A stretch of DNA of 64,000 nucleotides, taken from NCBI GenBank assembly GCA_964404285.1, contig CAYOJK010000012.1, positions 1 to 64,000 on the forward strand, read 5' to 3'. Below are positions 53,411 through 62,104 of the stretch, in pieces (positions within the stretch are counted from its first letter, which is position 1; the number at the start of each line of letters is the position of its first letter). Both the position numbers and the translations under genes were made by a program. A model generated the notes under the pieces. The model was not told the DNA's origin. It ran no database searches and saw only the letters and a list, made by a program, of their open reading frames with translations. This DNA comes from JBASEY01 sp964404285 (GTDB taxonomy: Bacteria > CSSED10-310).

Positions 53411-54604
53411 ATGATGCCGACTTATCAATCTTATATTTTTTACGGAATGATCGGCGCCTCGCGCGCCATGAAAGATATGTTCCGACGTATTGAACGGTAT
53501 GCTCCAACTGATGCCCCTGTCGTCATTACCGGCGAAACCGGATCGGGCAAAGAAATGGTTGCACGAGCTTTGCATACGTTCAGCAATAGGCGAAACAACG
53601 CTTTTGTCGCTATCAATTGCACCGCGCTACATGAAGAACTGCTTGAATCAGAATTGTTCGGACATGAAAGGGGAGCGTTTACCGGAGCTATCAAAACGCA
53701 TCGTGGCCGTTTTGAACGCGCTCATCACGGAACTCTTTTTCTGGATGAAATCGGAGATATGCCGCTCAGTATCCAGGTCAAAATACTTCGGGTTCTTGAA
53801 GAGCGAAAATTTGAGCGTATCGGTGGAGAAACCTTGATCCCGGTCGATGTGCGTGTTGTTGCTGCCACCAATGTTCACCTAGAAAAACTTGTAGCTGCCG
53901 GCCGATTCAGAAGTGATCTATACCATCGACTGGCCGTGTTACGAATTCATGTCCCAGCTCTGCGTGACCGAAAAAACGATATCCCGTTATTGATCGATTT
54001 TTTCTTGGATATGCTGAACCAGAGATATAAAAAGAATATTCAACAGCTTTCGTCTGAATCGCTACAGTTGTTGTTGGATTACTATTGGCCGGGCAATGTT
54101 CGGGAATTGCGTAATGTTCTGGAACGGGTATATGTTGAAACAGAGGGTAACCGTATCGAGAAAGACGCGTTTAACGAGTGGGTGACCGAACGGGATTATT
54201 TATCCGCCGGTGCGTGGAGTTTACAGAATGTCGAGTATGGTCGCTTATCGGAGGATGCTCTATCGCCTTATAAAGGCTTTACAGCGAGTTTGCCTGGAAC
54301 TCTGCGTGATTGGCCACAACCTTTACCGAAAGCCCTGATTCCTCACCAGGCAGGGTCGGCCTCTGAGAAAATCCCCTACCATGAACCCATCCATCCCGGC
54401 GCAATTATTGATGGCGAATACCAGGTAATATCGGAGTCATCCCGTCAGAAACCAGCGCCTCCAAAACTGACACCTGAACTTCTGCAAAGAGCTTACGCTG
54501 CACACCAGGGGAATATCACCGCAGCTTCGGAAGCTCTTGGCATCCATAAAGCGACATTTTATCGATACATGAAAAAATTTGGTTTGGATCGCGACTCAAT
54601 GTGA
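53411..54604 (+). CDS. Sigma54-dependent activator lacking an N-terminal sensor domain
   Basis: Enhancer-binding protein of 397 aa. The AAA+ domain begins almost at once: GETGSGKE (Walker A, about 41-48), ELFGHERGAFTGA (GAFTGA loop, about 83-95), GTLFLDEIGDMP (Walker B), then R-finger region FRSDLYHRL. After a ~100-residue low-conservation linker, a Fis-type HTH ends the protein (NITAASEALGIHKATFYRYMKK). All key catalytic parts are intact, in contrast to the regulator at 38988. With no receiver or GAF domain, activity may be set by expression or a partner. Start ATG 53411 or 53414; no SD. Its end overlaps plsC by nine bases; it is divergent from the dehydrogenase gene. Confidence 0.88.
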   Translation: MMPTYQSYIFYGMIGASRAMKDMFRRIERYAPTDAPVVITGETGSGKEMVARALHTFSNRRNNAFVAINCTALHEELLESELFGHERGAFTGAIKTHRGRFERAHHGTLFLDEIGDMPLSIQVKILRVLEERKFERIGGETLIPVDVRVVAATNVHLEKLVAAGRFRSDLYHRLAVLRIHVPALRDRKNDIPLLIDFFLDMLNQRYKKNIQQLSSESLQLLLDYYWPGNVRELRNVLERVYVETEGNRIEKDAFNEWVTERDYLSAGAWSLQNVEYGRLSEDALSPYKGFTASLPGTLRDWPQPLPKALIPHQAGSASEKIPYHEPIHPGAIIDGEYQVISESSRQKPAPPKLTPELLQRAYAAHQGNITAASEALGIHKATFYRYMKKFGLDRDSM

Positions 54605-55339
54605 CGTTTCGATGCGCTGAACCATAGTGTCCCGAATAATTGAAAGATCTTTTTCGATCTCTTCCCGTTCTTTACCGGCGGTTGAAACAGGAGGATCGAT
54701 GTGCAGCGTCAACACTCCTGGAGTAATAATCCAATGCTCAGGCCGTAAACGCTCCCAGGAACCGGTTATGGTGACCGGTAAAATTGGAACCTGTGACGCT
54801 TCCGCTAAATGTAAAGCGCCTTTTTTGAATTTACCGACACTGCCGGTACGCGATCGGGTGCCTTCCGGGAAAATCACGATTGAATTCTCCCGAAGATGTT
54901 CGGCTGCTTTCTGAAGAGACAATCTGGCGCTTTCAGAATTTGCTCTATCGATAGAAATATATCCTCCCCGCTTCATCGCCGCGCCTACTAACGGAATCTG
55001 AAATATTGACTTTTTTGCAATCCAAGCAAATTTGACTGGAAAATACCCTTCGAAAGCAAAAATATCGAACATGCTTTGATGATTGGCGACAATCATCATC
55101 GATGACGGGGATTCGGGTAGATTTTCCAAGCCGTTGATGACGACTTTGATATCACATAACCATAAGATTGCCCTACCCCAAAAACGGGCGCCTTTATGAA
55201 CGATATCACCGCTCCGGGTAAGCGCTGACCCTACCAAAACAACCAGCGCCGTCAAAAAGGTGATTGGCAGCCCAAGACCCCAACCGGCAAGCGTTCTAAT
55301 CAGACATGGTTTGGTTTTCTTTTCAGTTTGTTGCGTCAT
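54596..55339 (-). CDS. plsC: 1-acyl-sn-glycerol-3-phosphate acyltransferase
   Basis: LPA acyltransferase of 247 aa. A hydrophobic N-terminal helix (about 18-40) anchors it to the inner membrane. Motif I NHQSMFDIF (HxxxxD), motif II KRGGYISIDR, motif III FPEGTRSRTG and motif IV VPILPVTI are all present in the usual order. It transfers an acyl chain to lysophosphatidic acid to make phosphatidic acid. The preceding gene on this strand (GT2) ends two bases before its start codon. PlsC family is certain; other lysophospholipid acceptors are possible. Confidence 0.9.
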   Translation of the reverse strand: MTQQTEKKTKPCLIRTLAGWGLGLPITFLTALVVLVGSALTRSGDIVHKGARFWGRAILWLCDIKVVINGLENLPESPSSMMIVANHQSMFDIFAFEGYFPVKFAWIAKKSIFQIPLVGAAMKRGGYISIDRANSESARLSLQKAAEHLRENSIVIFPEGTRSRTGSVGKFKKGALHLAEASQVPILPVTITGSWERLRPEHWIITPGVLTLHIDPPVSTAGKEREEIEKDLSIIRDTMVQRIETSH

Positions 55340-55340
55340 A

Positions 55341-56369
55341 TCATCGGCTTTCTTTTTGTTGACGATGCAGATTGGGCGCTCTTTTTGAAAATAAACGAGT
55401 GATATCAGCGGCTGGAACCGTGGCCCGCGCCATGATTTGTCGCCTTTTTTTCAGCGCTTGAGGAAACAGTTTGAACAAATCCCACCAAGCACAGACAAGG
55501 GAAGGTTCCCGGAACAAAACATGCCCCAACATCATGATTTCAAAACCTAGAAACTCTAGCAAATGAGGAATGAGCGATCGTAATTGCTCATTTTTCAACA
55601 GGGTCAGGTAGCGATTACGATAAGATAACCGACGGAAAAACAAGGGTTGTTTTTTTCGTTTTCGAGGTGAAAACCCGCGAACGTGGTATCCTGTCGCATC
55701 AGGAATATAGGCAAACGTCCATCCTCTTGACCAAGCTCTCCAGCTTAAATCCACAACATCACGATAAATTTTGAAGGTTTTGTCGAAGTATTCACCGTCG
55801 ATAGCGATATCTTCAAGCATTGTTCGGCGATACAAGGGCGCTGACCCGTCCGGGCCGAATACCGGTCCCGGCTTATCAAACGAGCCATCGTCAAAAGACT
55901 CTTGATAACGATCGAAGTTGCGTCGGCTTCGAGTCATCAGAATGCCCGTCGTATCGATATAGCGGTTGTCCGGCGCAGGGACATCGCCGGCAGGATCCAG
56001 GATTTTCCACAACTTACCCTGGACACCACCCAGCTTTTCATCTGCATCGATACCATCGACCATCCTTTGCAAAAAATCAGGATCGATAAACACGTCGGAA
56101 TTCAGCAACAACACAAGCTCACTAGTGGTTTCACGAATACCTATATTGTGGCCGCCACAATACCACTCATTTGATGCATTACGAATAATTCTGACTTGCG
56201 GACGATTGGCTTCCACCCATTCAGGGGAACCATCACCCGATGCGTTATCGATGACGACGCATTCAAAATCCGTATATGTCTGATTTAACACTGCGTCCAC
56301 GCACCGCGGCAGAAAACGCATTTCATTTGTGTTCAATATGTTTACCGTTACACGCGCCACGCTGAACAT
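55341..56369 (-). CDS. Family 2 glycosyltransferase
   Basis: GT-A fold enzyme of 342 aa, similar to rhamnosyl- or dTDP-sugar transferases of GT2. VTVNILNTNEMRFLPRCVDAV (about 7-27), CVVIDNASGDGSPEWV, and LLLNSDVFIDPDFLQRM (DxD-like site, about 88-105) are conserved. Later, DVVDLSWRAWSRGWTFAY is the ED/DxxLxxR-like region. It adds a sugar to a lipid-linked or cell-surface glycan from a nucleotide donor at the inner membrane. Start ATG 56369. It is immediately followed by plsC and faces a GT-C gene. Confidence 0.85.
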   Translation of the reverse strand: MFSVARVTVNILNTNEMRFLPRCVDAVLNQTYTDFECVVIDNASGDGSPEWVEANRPQVRIIRNASNEWYCGGHNIGIRETTSELVLLLNSDVFIDPDFLQRMVDGIDADEKLGGVQGKLWKILDPAGDVPAPDNRYIDTTGILMTRSRRNFDRYQESFDDGSFDKPGPVFGPDGSAPLYRRTMLEDIAIDGEYFDKTFKIYRDVVDLSWRAWSRGWTFAYIPDATGYHVRGFSPRKRKKQPLFFRRLSYRNRYLTLLKNEQLRSLIPHLLEFLGFEIMMLGHVLFREPSLVCAWWDLFKLFPQALKKRRQIMARATVPAADITRLFSKRAPNLHRQQKESR

Positions 56370-56460
56370 TATGCCTGAACAGCAAAGAAGATCAAAACAT
56401 TTTTATATCGAAAGATCACCATAAAGCGAAAAACACATGCATCCAAAGACAGGAATATGT

Positions 56461-58176
56461 ATGATCGACTTTATGAAAAGGCTGGTTGCATTGCTGACAT
56501 TTAGTATGGTTTTTACAGGGTCGATGATCTTCCACAACATATCGACGCTTCCGGGCAACCTTCACGGTGATGAAATTCACTACCTTGTCATTACTTCCAG
56601 CCTGTTAAACGATGGTGATCTAGATGTTCAAAACAATTATTCATCCCAAGAACTAAGACCACTAGGTGTAACCCATGTAACGCCTCATCTGATTTATAGC
56701 GCTTCCGGACGAGCTATCAGTTCACATGAACCCGGTTTACCCGCATTGCTCACGTTGCCATTTTTCCTTGGCGGACGCCACGGTGTCATCCTATTTTTGA
56801 CTCTGCTCTCAAGTTTTGCCGCGATGCAAGTCTATTTCCTTGCTTTGCACTTTGGTGTTACACGCTGGAAAGCCGCTCTGGCAACCTTGATAACCGCCTT
56901 TAATCTTCCATTTATCATGATCAGCGGCAAAGTGTTTCCCGATAGCATCGCCGCGCTTTTTTTACCGTTAGCTTTTCGATGGATGCTGCTAGACCGGCGC
57001 TTCTCCCGCTTTGTCGCCGGCAGCATCTTACTGGCGCTTCTTCCCTGGATGCATATCAAATTCACTTTTTTCACCGTGATTATTTTACTGATATTTCTTT
57101 TTAAACGGTGTTACACGTTTAAACAGCTTCTGTTTGTCTTGTCACCACTTCTGATCAGCGGCATCGGTTTTATCCGGCTGCAATATTCGTTATTCGGCGA
57201 GCTGTTTTACGTTTTACGGGTCAAGGCCGGCGGATTTGGCAACCCGTTGACGGGGATGTTGGGGCTTCTGTTCGATCGCGAAGCTGGCTTGATGGTGTTT
57301 GCGCCGGTTTTGATGCTGGCTTTTTGTGGCTTATTATTCCGTTGGAAACGATCGTGCTATCTGAATATCGCGGCTGTAATCGTCATTTTATTTTGGATCA
57401 TTTCAGGATCATGGATCGATTGGCATAGCGGGCATTGTCCGCCGGCTAGATATCTTATCCCGTTACTGCCTTTTCTAGGTCTTTTTCTTGCTTTGGAGTT
57501 AAGCGCTCCTCAATCAGCGCGAACCCTGCTTCTGTCTTTATTTTTGTGGAGCGTAACGGTGTTGCAAATAGCCGGTGTTCTGTTGACTGTTCCCGAAATG
57601 GCAATTGTTCACACAGATGGCATCAATCGATTGTGGCATCATTTTCTACCGGCTTCATTGGAGCATGCTGCGCCGTCGCTATTGAATCCGACGCCTGGGA
57701 CGACTTGGAGCATGATTGGGGCGCTGTTATTGTTTTCAAGCTGTTGTGCAGCGATGTTTTTTCTTGGAGAAAGTCGGCGATTGCGGTCGATCCTTGTAGC
57801 CGTTTTTGTCGTTGTTTCTGCTGGAGTTATCGGGATTGGGATAAACCTTGAACGTAGCTATCACCGAAGTCTTTCTGAGATGCCTTTACCGGATTATGGT
57901 CCTCATCTGATATCTCCAGCCGATGGCACTGCTTGGTGGGGCAGATTTCCCGATCTTGAATGGGGGACAGTTCCTGGAGCTGACGGTTATCTTTATGTTA
58001 TCGAGTTTCCGGATGGCCAAACACTGTCGGTTCCCAAATACGGTTCCACTCAGGTTCTTATTACAGAGGGAATCGCAGAAACATTATCAGTAGGGAAATA
58101 TTGCTGGTATGTCGTTCCATTAAAACAGGGAACTCGAGGTGTGGCTTCTGAAAAAGCCTGTTTTGAGTTATTTTAG
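56461..58176 (+). CDS. Polytopic GT-C-type membrane glycosyltransferase
   Basis: Integral membrane protein of 571 aa with about 11 hydrophobic segments and a C-terminal periplasmic beta-rich tail (about 485-570). The first loop has LHGDEIHYLVI (about 30-40), the GT-C catalytic acidic position, and SSHEPGLPALLTLPFF follows, as in ArnT/PMT-type proteins. It likely uses a polyprenyl-phosphate sugar in the periplasm. ATG at 56461 has AGGA six bases upstream; the frame is open to 56437 without an SD. It ends in a four-base overlap with the convergent lipoprotein gene. Confidence 0.65.
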   Translation: MIDFMKRLVALLTFSMVFTGSMIFHNISTLPGNLHGDEIHYLVITSSLLNDGDLDVQNNYSSQELRPLGVTHVTPHLIYSASGRAISSHEPGLPALLTLPFFLGGRHGVILFLTLLSSFAAMQVYFLALHFGVTRWKAALATLITAFNLPFIMISGKVFPDSIAALFLPLAFRWMLLDRRFSRFVAGSILLALLPWMHIKFTFFTVIILLIFLFKRCYTFKQLLFVLSPLLISGIGFIRLQYSLFGELFYVLRVKAGGFGNPLTGMLGLLFDREAGLMVFAPVLMLAFCGLLFRWKRSCYLNIAAVIVILFWIISGSWIDWHSGHCPPARYLIPLLPFLGLFLALELSAPQSARTLLLSLFLWSVTVLQIAGVLLTVPEMAIVHTDGINRLWHHFLPASLEHAAPSLLNPTPGTTWSMIGALLLFSSCCAAMFFLGESRRLRSILVAVFVVVSAGVIGIGINLERSYHRSLSEMPLPDYGPHLISPADGTAWWGRFPDLEWGTVPGADGYLYVIEFPDGQTLSVPKYGSTQVLITEGIAETLSVGKYCWYVVPLKQGTRGVASEKACFELF

Positions 58177-59198
58177 TCTCGATTATTTTGTCTGATCACG
58201 TGATCGGCATCAAAAATCAGCGCCAACACCAGTTCTGCCGATAATTCTTGTTTCCATTCATCATCGAGCCGGCGCATTCGCATTTTGGGTGTCAGTTCCA
58301 TCTCAAACCATTCCCTGCCTATTGTTCGCCGAATACGCAGAAGCAAATCCGAATATCGATATTCCAAGGGGTCAGATGTCAGAAAATTGATCAATTCTAT
58401 TCCGACACCCATTTTTCTTCCTGCCCAGGTGCGAAGCTTAAGCCCTGTAAAGATATCTACTCCTTTGCTTTTGTAGTGGTGGTGAAAATCAATGAATTCA
58501 CGTAAAACCGTATTGGGCCCTATTGGCTGGTCCAACTCAAAAACCGTTTTAAGACCAAATTTTTCACCGGTATTCCTCCAATAGAATTCCTGTGCGACAT
58601 AATAATTATTAGAGCCAATCGATCCCATACGTTTCACACGAAGTCGGACAAACATTTGCCAATCTCGGTTATACTTTGTGCCCACATCGAAATCCCAGTT
58701 AAAAAACGGTCTTTCCCTGACATAAAGCCGCAAAAAAGATTCTGTTTCTGTTGAAGATTTATCAGACTGTAAGGAAGTTGGTGAGTTGGATAAAATATAA
58801 TCTGGTTGGCCTGTTTCACTGTAGGTATCAACAAGCGATGGTTCTCTTTCCGTAGATCCACCAATCAGAATTCCCCAGGATTCTTTGGTGCTGGGAAGCG
58901 CTATTTTCAGGCTGTTTCTACCGACGAATTCATACTCGTTGTCTTTATTTACGCGAGCGCCACCGCCTATTTTCCATCGTGTTTCGTGATATGCATCATC
59001 TTCTTTCGGATCACTGAAAAATCCGTCCAGACCTTGAGACAATTCTATTAAACCCACACAGGTAGCGTTATAACCGTTTTCTAAGTGAGTACAGCCACTG
59101 AACAGATTTATAAATAGCGCTGACAGGAGAAATTTGATCACAAAATCAAACAGTGATGTGGTGTTTAAAATTGAGGATGCCTTTTTTTTAAAGCACAT
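58173..59198 (-). CDS. Putative outer-membrane lipoprotein
   Basis: Protein of 341 aa. A hydrophobic signal segment (about 20-34) ends in a lipobox-like LFSGC. The mature part is rich in alternating aromatic/hydrophobic strands with charged turns (FLRLYVRERPFFNWDFDVG, WQMFVRLRVKRMG), as in outer-membrane beta-barrels or barrel-like lipoproteins. No family I recognise. It lies 26 bases downstream of the ABC ATPase and is the last gene of the export operon, so an outer-membrane partner of that transporter is possible. Confidence 0.5.
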   Translation of the reverse strand: MCFKKKASSILNTTSLFDFVIKFLLSALFINLFSGCTHLENGYNATCVGLIELSQGLDGFFSDPKEDDAYHETRWKIGGGARVNKDNEYEFVGRNSLKIALPSTKESWGILIGGSTEREPSLVDTYSETGQPDYILSNSPTSLQSDKSSTETESFLRLYVRERPFFNWDFDVGTKYNRDWQMFVRLRVKRMGSIGSNNYYVAQEFYWRNTGEKFGLKTVFELDQPIGPNTVLREFIDFHHHYKSKGVDIFTGLKLRTWAGRKMGVGIELINFLTSDPLEYRYSDLLLRIRRTIGREWFEMELTPKMRMRRLDDEWKQELSAELVLALIFDADHVIRQNNRD

Positions 59199-59224
59199 GG
59201 TATTTGCTCACGCCTGATCAGGGC

Positions 59225-60154
59225 TTACCGATGATTTTCAAGATAAATCGTTTCAAGATTACTCCCACGTCTCACTTCATCGATGTCGATACCAGCCTGC
59301 AACAGGGCTGGGAGTAATTTCCTGTTTATCATAGCAGGTGAAACGGTATCTGTGAAGCTGACGATCAGGCGGCTGCCATCTGAATCCAGCGTAAGCGTGG
59401 AGTCAGGAAGGGCGCGAATGATATCGATAGGTATCTGATCGATATTTGCTGCCAACACAACGGTCAGTTGCCGTTGTTTTCCAACAATTTCATCCAGTTT
59501 ATCCTGACGTGTTGTGCGGCCATTATCGATAAAGGCAATATGATCACAAGCAGCTTCGATTTCCGACAGAACATGAGAACTGATCACGATTGTTCGGTGC
59601 CCTCGAAAAGAGGTGATCAATTCTCTGATACGTACAATTTGTTGAGGATCCAAACCACTGGTCGGCTCATCTAAAAGAACCAACTCTGGGTTGCCAATAA
59701 ACGCTTGAGCTGCAGTCAGCCGGCGTATCATTCCGTGAGACAGCGTTGAAATCGGCGCTGTCGCCCGATCAGCCAGGTCAACCCATTCCAAGGCTTTATC
59801 AACAGAAAAAGCAGCCTCTTTTTTCGTCAACCCCTGAAGCATTCCAAAAATCATCAGGATTTCTCTAACACGACTGTGACCAGGCAGTTGGGCATCCTGA
59901 GGTAACAAGGTCAAGATACCTTTATGTAATACAGGATTGAAGGCGCCTTTTCCCAACACATTTATCGACCCGCCATCTGCTTTAAGAAGGCCGGCAACAA
60001 TAGCAAAAGCGGTTGTTTTCCCAGCTCCATTCGGCCCGACCAATCCCATGACAGATCCTTTTGGAACAAAAAGATTCAAATCCTGCAGGGCTGCATGTTT
60101 TCCATAATATTTTTTTAGATTTTTAATCTCGAGAGCTGCTCTGATCGATGCCAT
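59225..60154 (-). CDS. ABC transporter ATP-binding protein
   Basis: ATPase of 309 aa of the ABC-2 export class (CcmA/DRA family). Walker A GPNGAGKTT (about 42-50), Q-loop LLPQDAQLPG, signature LSHGM in place of LSGGQ, Walker B LVLLDEPTSGLDPQ and the H-loop His in ISSHVLSE are all there. The C-terminal ~90 residues form the accessory domain common in this class. The frame is open to 60190, but the ATG at 60154 follows AGGAGAG and comes right after the permease stop at 60156. Works with the permease upstream; cargo unknown. Confidence 0.88.
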   Translation of the reverse strand: MASIRAALEIKNLKKYYGKHAALQDLNLFVPKGSVMGLVGPNGAGKTTAFAIVAGLLKADGGSINVLGKGAFNPVLHKGILTLLPQDAQLPGHSRVREILMIFGMLQGLTKKEAAFSVDKALEWVDLADRATAPISTLSHGMIRRLTAAQAFIGNPELVLLDEPTSGLDPQQIVRIRELITSFRGHRTIVISSHVLSEIEAACDHIAFIDNGRTTRQDKLDEIVGKQRQLTVVLAANIDQIPIDIIRALPDSTLTLDSDGSRLIVSFTDTVSPAMINRKLLPALLQAGIDIDEVRRGSNLETIYLENHR

Positions 60155-60155
60155 T

Positions 60156-61061
60156 TTACATATCTCTCCTTGAAAAATAAGTAAATCCAAGGAAAAAATA
60201 CAAAAACCCCAGACCTAAGCATTTGGTGATAGATTTCAAATTATTCGCTAATGCAGGATGCCAAAGATCGTAAGTATTCGATGAAGGGGACAGGGTAGTG
60301 GCAATACTCCACAAGCGCATTAGGCCTGGACCCGTTTTACTGGCGGCAATAGGGTGTAAAATCGCAAGAATGAAAAACAACACTAATGCCAAGGATTGTG
60401 CCTGAAGCGGAGAACGGCGCAGTTGAGACGCCATCAAAGCGATACCCAAATACGACAACATCAAAAACCAAGACTTGATAAAAAACCAAAACATGTGCAT
60501 AACCGACGTCATATCCAGAATAGCCTGGCCATCAAGAGCGCCGGTTACATAAGTCGCTATCATTGCACAACTCAAAGCGATCAGTAAAAGAAGCGCTGAA
60601 CTCAGGCTTTTACCGACAGCATAAGCTGATCGTGATGTGCGAAAAAGAAAAAAGCGCACATGGCGAGTATTGATATCCCGCGCTATGGTATCGGAACAAA
60701 TAATGATGACCAGCAAAGGCATAAACGCAAACGTGAACCAGGCAAAGAAAATCACCAACGGATGAAGGGTTAGAATTTGATTCACCAACTTTTCGTCACT
60801 GATCAGCTCCCGAACCGCCTTTTGCAGAGCTTCACTTTTTTGTAGTGTCACGGTAACCTGGCCGGTTGTTTTTGACGAATCCAGCGCCATCGCTTTTGAT
60901 ATCTGTGTTTCGATACCTCGAAGAACACGGGAAAAAATGAATGTGCCGGCGCACGCAACACAAAGATAAAGCAATATCCAAACTACAAGACGCCGACTTC
61001 GGAACGAATCGCGCAAATCATGTCGAACAACCAGAAAAATGTCAGCTAACTCCTGGTTCAT
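60156..61061 (-). CDS. ABC-2 type transporter permease
   Basis: Membrane protein of 301 aa with six hydrophobic segments in ABC-2 order: a basic N-terminal elbow (RHDLRDSFRSRR), TM1 (about 27-46), a ~60-residue periplasmic loop, then five TMs. The family feature CSDTIARDINTRHVRFFLFRTSRSAYAVGKSL (about 125-155) is the ABC-2 coupling loop. It would export a lipid, glycan or peptide with the ATPase encoded next. It starts five bases after the gene at 61067. Cargo unknown. Confidence 0.82.
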   Translation of the reverse strand: MNQELADIFLVVRHDLRDSFRSRRLVVWILLYLCVACAGTFIFSRVLRGIETQISKAMALDSSKTTGQVTVTLQKSEALQKAVRELISDEKLVNQILTLHPLVIFFAWFTFAFMPLLVIIICSDTIARDINTRHVRFFLFRTSRSAYAVGKSLSSALLLLIALSCAMIATYVTGALDGQAILDMTSVMHMFWFFIKSWFLMLSYLGIALMASQLRRSPLQAQSLALVLFFILAILHPIAASKTGPGLMRLWSIATTLSPSSNTYDLWHPALANNLKSITKCLGLGFLYFFLGFTYFSRRDM

Positions 61062-61066
61062 TGGGA

Positions 61067-61789
61067 TTACAGCGCACTTTCAATGTCTAAAAAGGGTTTG
61101 AAAACTGCCGGATCAATAAACGCAGTCAAATCAAGAGAACTCCCTAATTGGTCTCGCCATCTACCCGGTAAAACGGTGTCCATGGAATCATACGTATCGA
61201 CAAAAACACCTGTTAAATCGTTTGCCATACGGAACGCCTCTTCCACAGAGGGTTCTTCATCAGTCTGCTCATATCGATCAAACAAATCGCTCATAGCATC
61301 AGCAAGTGAATCATTCATATCAACAATCACCGACTCGAAATTGACTACCTCACCCGATGTCAAACTCAAGTTGTCAACCATCGATGCCAGCGCCAACTCA
61401 CGCCGGGTATTCCATAAATCCGACAACGCTGAAAAAGCATCATCCAAAGATTTTGCATCTTCGAACATCTCAGCGACTTTTTCCGCGAATTCTTCCTGAT
61501 CCAGATTAGCAGACGACGTCGATCCAGGTGACCTGGCCGGCGCTTTAATTTCAATCGACGACTTCTCTTTTGACATGCCGGAAGATGATGGTGGTTTACG
61601 AGATCGCGTTTCCGGCATAACCATCATACGTGTCATGTCTGGAATCAAATTGCGTTTTGATTTAGAAGCCAGTTCACGATTCAGTCGCGCAATTTCCGCG
61701 TTAGCCATAGACAATTCCGATTGGTGCCAAACTGTTCCCAAAAGAAGCCCAAATACCCAAAAAGCGCCTATTAACAAATAATTTTTCAT
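61067..61789 (-). CDS. Membrane-anchored protein of unknown function, first gene of the ABC-2 operon
   Basis: Protein of 240 aa with one N-terminal membrane helix (about 4-20), a heptad stretch (residues 25-45), a Ser/Pro/Lys-rich linker (50-90) and an acidic, helical C-terminal domain (95-240). It matches no family I know. The topology is that of periplasmic adaptor or inhibitor subunits of ABC exporters. ATG with AAGGA seven bases upstream. It is followed by the permease after five bases, then the ATPase and an outer-membrane-like lipoprotein: a compact four-gene module. Confidence 0.55.
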   Translation of the reverse strand: MKNYLLIGAFWVFGLLLGTVWHQSELSMANAEIARLNRELASKSKRNLIPDMTRMMVMPETRSRKPPSSSGMSKEKSSIEIKAPARSPGSTSSANLDQEEFAEKVAEMFEDAKSLDDAFSALSDLWNTRRELALASMVDNLSLTSGEVVNFESVIVDMNDSLADAMSDLFDRYEQTDEEPSVEEAFRMANDLTGVFVDTYDSMDTVLPGRWRDQLGSSLDLTAFIDPAVFKPFLDIESAL

Positions 61790-62104
61790 GACAAATCCTT
61801 TGATGCAAAAAGCTCTTGATCAAGCGCTATATTAGCGAATCAATGACAGAAGTGAAAGTGGTAAAAAAAATTCACTCCAAAAGAGTGATGCCGCCTTACT
61901 GATAAAGGCTAGATGATAATCGAATCAGATTTTTTCGCACTTATCTTTTTGATTCAAGCCTCTAAAATTCACGATAACAATAGAAAACAGTGATTGCGTA
62001 AGAGAAACAAGCGAAGCGTCAAAAAAACTTTTTTTGGTAAAAATATGGCATCAGTGAAAAATGTCTGATATAGGCAGAATCGGAATGATTGGAGGATTTT
62101 AAGG
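61790..62104. other. Non-coding interval between the ABC operon and tldD pair 2
   Basis: Divergent interval of 315 bases. A hairpin TCACTC-CAAAA-GAGTGA (61872-61888) has a T-run on its minus-strand 3' side (61862-61871), so it has terminator or attenuator form in the leader of the minus operon, 73-100 bases before its start. AT-rich tracts near 61931 and 62030 could hold promoters, but I cannot place one with confidence. No gene is seen. Confidence 0.5.

Noticed and set aside
61872..61888. Hairpin with T-run as a true terminator for a gene to its right on the minus strand
   Set aside because: No minus-strand gene lies to the right within the interval; kept only as a possible leader attenuator in the interval note.
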